Positions 63,097 to 64,000 of a stretch of 64,000 nucleotides of DNA are shown one piece after another. Position 1 is the first letter of the stretch. Each line of letters opens with the position of its first letter. The stretch covers positions 3,534,001 to 3,598,000 of the forward strand of contig NZ_CP116615.1 in NCBI RefSeq assembly GCF_024832785.1, in the 5' to 3' direction. This stretch comes from Fontisphaera persica. GTDB taxonomy: Bacteria > Verrucomicrobiota > Verrucomicrobiia > Limisphaerales > Fontisphaeraceae. A program made the position numbers and the translations under genes. The notes under the pieces are model-generated. The model was not told the DNA's origin. It did no database searches and saw nothing but the letters and a program-made list of their open reading frames with translations.

Positions 63097-64000
63097 TCAA
63101 GGTTGCGTTAAACCAATAAACGGCTCGACCCGCAGCCGGTAATACCGCGGCGCGCCCGGATGCACCGGATCCAGCACCGTCAGCCGCCCGTTCTGCGGCC
63201 CCTGCGTGATGGTGGTCAGCGGCAGCCACGGCCCGGCCGTTAAATTGGTGGTGTACTCCACCAGACTGGTGGAGTGCCGGATGGCCATCCAGGATAATTG
63301 CGCCTGCAAGGCCGGCGTCCGCACAAACTCCACCCGGAAATCCAGGTCCCGCCCGCTCGGCCACGGCGTCGGGTCCAGTTTGTTCGGGATGCCGTCCGCA
63401 TCCAAGTCCGAGAACATGCTCTGCAACAGCGCCGCATTCAGCGTGACGGTGCGCCCGTCCACCACCAGGTTGGTGGAGCTGAACGCGCCCGTGTACTGGT
63501 ACACCCAGCGCAACCGCCCACCCAGCGCGCCGTTGAGCTTGTCCGGCGACAGATTGGCGTTGGCAAAGTAAATGGTCAGATTGGGCGCAATCTGCAACGC
63601 GCTGGCCACATTGGTGGCAAACCCGCGAAACTCCAGGTAATCCACATACAGCGCATCGTTGGTCCCCGCCCCGGCAAACTCAAACAACGCCAAATCCGCG
63701 CCATCCAGCACCAACTGCCCCAGCGCCACATTGTTGGAATATCCCGCCGGCGTGGCCCCCAGATTCCGCCCCGCCCACACGTGCCGCACCAGCGTGTTGA
63801 AGGCCGCATGCGAGGTGATGCGCGTGCCCAGCAAGTTGCCCGTGCGCGGCCGCCGTGGCAGGACAAAGCCATCGGCCACCTGCCAGTCATTCAATGACGC
63901 CGGCCCGCCGTCCGTCAGCGCGTTGGTCACGTCCAGCAGCAACGCCCCGCCCGCGCTCAGCGCCGAGCCGACCGCGGTCAGATTGGCCGCCGTGATATCC
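63097..64000 (-). CDS. C-terminal part of a large secreted protein (5' end outside window)
   Basis: The frame is open to the right edge, so only the last 300 residues or so are seen. They include a region describing a beta-rich domain (NDALYVDYLEFRGFATNVASAL), a calcium-binding thrombospondin-3-like motif DLDADGIPNKLDPTPW, and a closing module of the type STSLVEYTTNLTAGPWLPL ... PRYYRLRVEP. The closing module matches in style the C-termini of the two giant proteins downstream, suggesting a common sorting or surface module. The gap to the DUF11 giant is 25 bases, so all three are probably cotranscribed. A TTG at 63942 is not a credible start. Confidence 0.8.
   Translation of the reverse strand, partial: DITAANLTAVGSALSAGGALLLDVTNALTDGGPASLNDWQVADGFVLPRRPRTGNLLGTRITSHAAFNTLVRHVWAGRNLGATPAGYSNNVALGQLVLDGADLALFEFAGAGTNDALYVDYLEFRGFATNVASALQIAPNLTIYFANANLSPDKLNGALGGRLRWVYQYTGAFSSTNLVVDGRTVTLNAALLQSMFSDLDADGIPNKLDPTPWPSGRDLDFRVEFVRTPALQAQLSWMAIRHSTSLVEYTTNLTAGPWLPLTTITQGPQNGRLTVLDPVHPGAPRYYRLRVEPFIGLTQP

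Overview
This GC-rich window looks like a chromosomal segment of a Verrucomicrobiota bacterium, probably of the Limisphaerales/Pedosphaera kind. That is an inference from gene content: very large secreted Calx-beta/delta-60 and DUF11 proteins with Verrucomicrobia-type C-terminal modules, an arylsulfatase-type hydrolase, a Tat-exported Gfo/Idh/MocA oxidoreductase, futalosine-route menaquinone genes, and a complete mreBCD-mrdA-rodA-rng cluster. No 16S or other typing gene is present. Both ends cut through genes.

Layout. 1-11.8 kb holds mixed housekeeping and accessory genes: a P1B-4 metal-exporting ATPase (cut at the left edge), a phosphoheptose-isomerase-like SIS protein, tRNA-Pro(CGG), an isoprenylcysteine-methyltransferase-like membrane protein, 6-phosphogluconate dehydrogenase, an exported protein, a LapA-like protein, a three-gene two-component island with no DNA-binding output, and the Gfo/Idh/MocA protein. 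11.8-16.5 kb holds a probable leader, a CRISPR array of 48 repeats and 47 spacers with no cas gene in the window, and then a 257-bp tandem repeat fused to the truncated last CRISPR repeat. 16.5-24.9 kb holds mqnE-mqnA, then a tightly packed six-gene operon: HemN-like radical SAM, chorismate-lyase-like protein, halogenase-like flavoprotein, hotdog thioesterase, EamA-like membrane protein and aryl-CoA-ligase-like protein. 24.9-31.7 kb holds a PepSY membrane protein, a pseudopilin, clpP-clpX, a sulfatase and a GIDE-LemA fusion. 31.7-39.4 kb is the rod-shape operon on the minus strand. 39.5-45.7 kb holds an aldehyde dehydrogenase, BatD/BatE-like proteins, a membrane protein, a SAM methyltransferase and coaE. 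45.8-64 kb is filled by three huge secreted repeat proteins on the minus strand.

The most notable signals are these. (1) At least seven groups of CRISPR spacers match each other as diverged, often synonymous, versions of the same coding sequence. One pair overlaps end to end. The array therefore seems to have sampled the same loci of a related family of small invaders again and again. (2) The 3877-residue surface protein has three blocks of exactly seven delta-60 repeats (probable seven-bladed propellers) set among 3, 4, 5 and 6 Calx-beta-like domains. Foreign beta-domains are inserted into repeat units here and in the neighbouring DUF11 protein. (3) The chorismate-lyase / halogenase-like / thioesterase / ligase operon is a plausible uncharacterised pathway for an aromatic metabolite, sitting beside the chorismate-consuming menaquinone genes.

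Starts were moved inward from the longest open frame where a signal peptide, ATGA overlap or family start supported it. All functions are read from motifs by eye. No database search was run.
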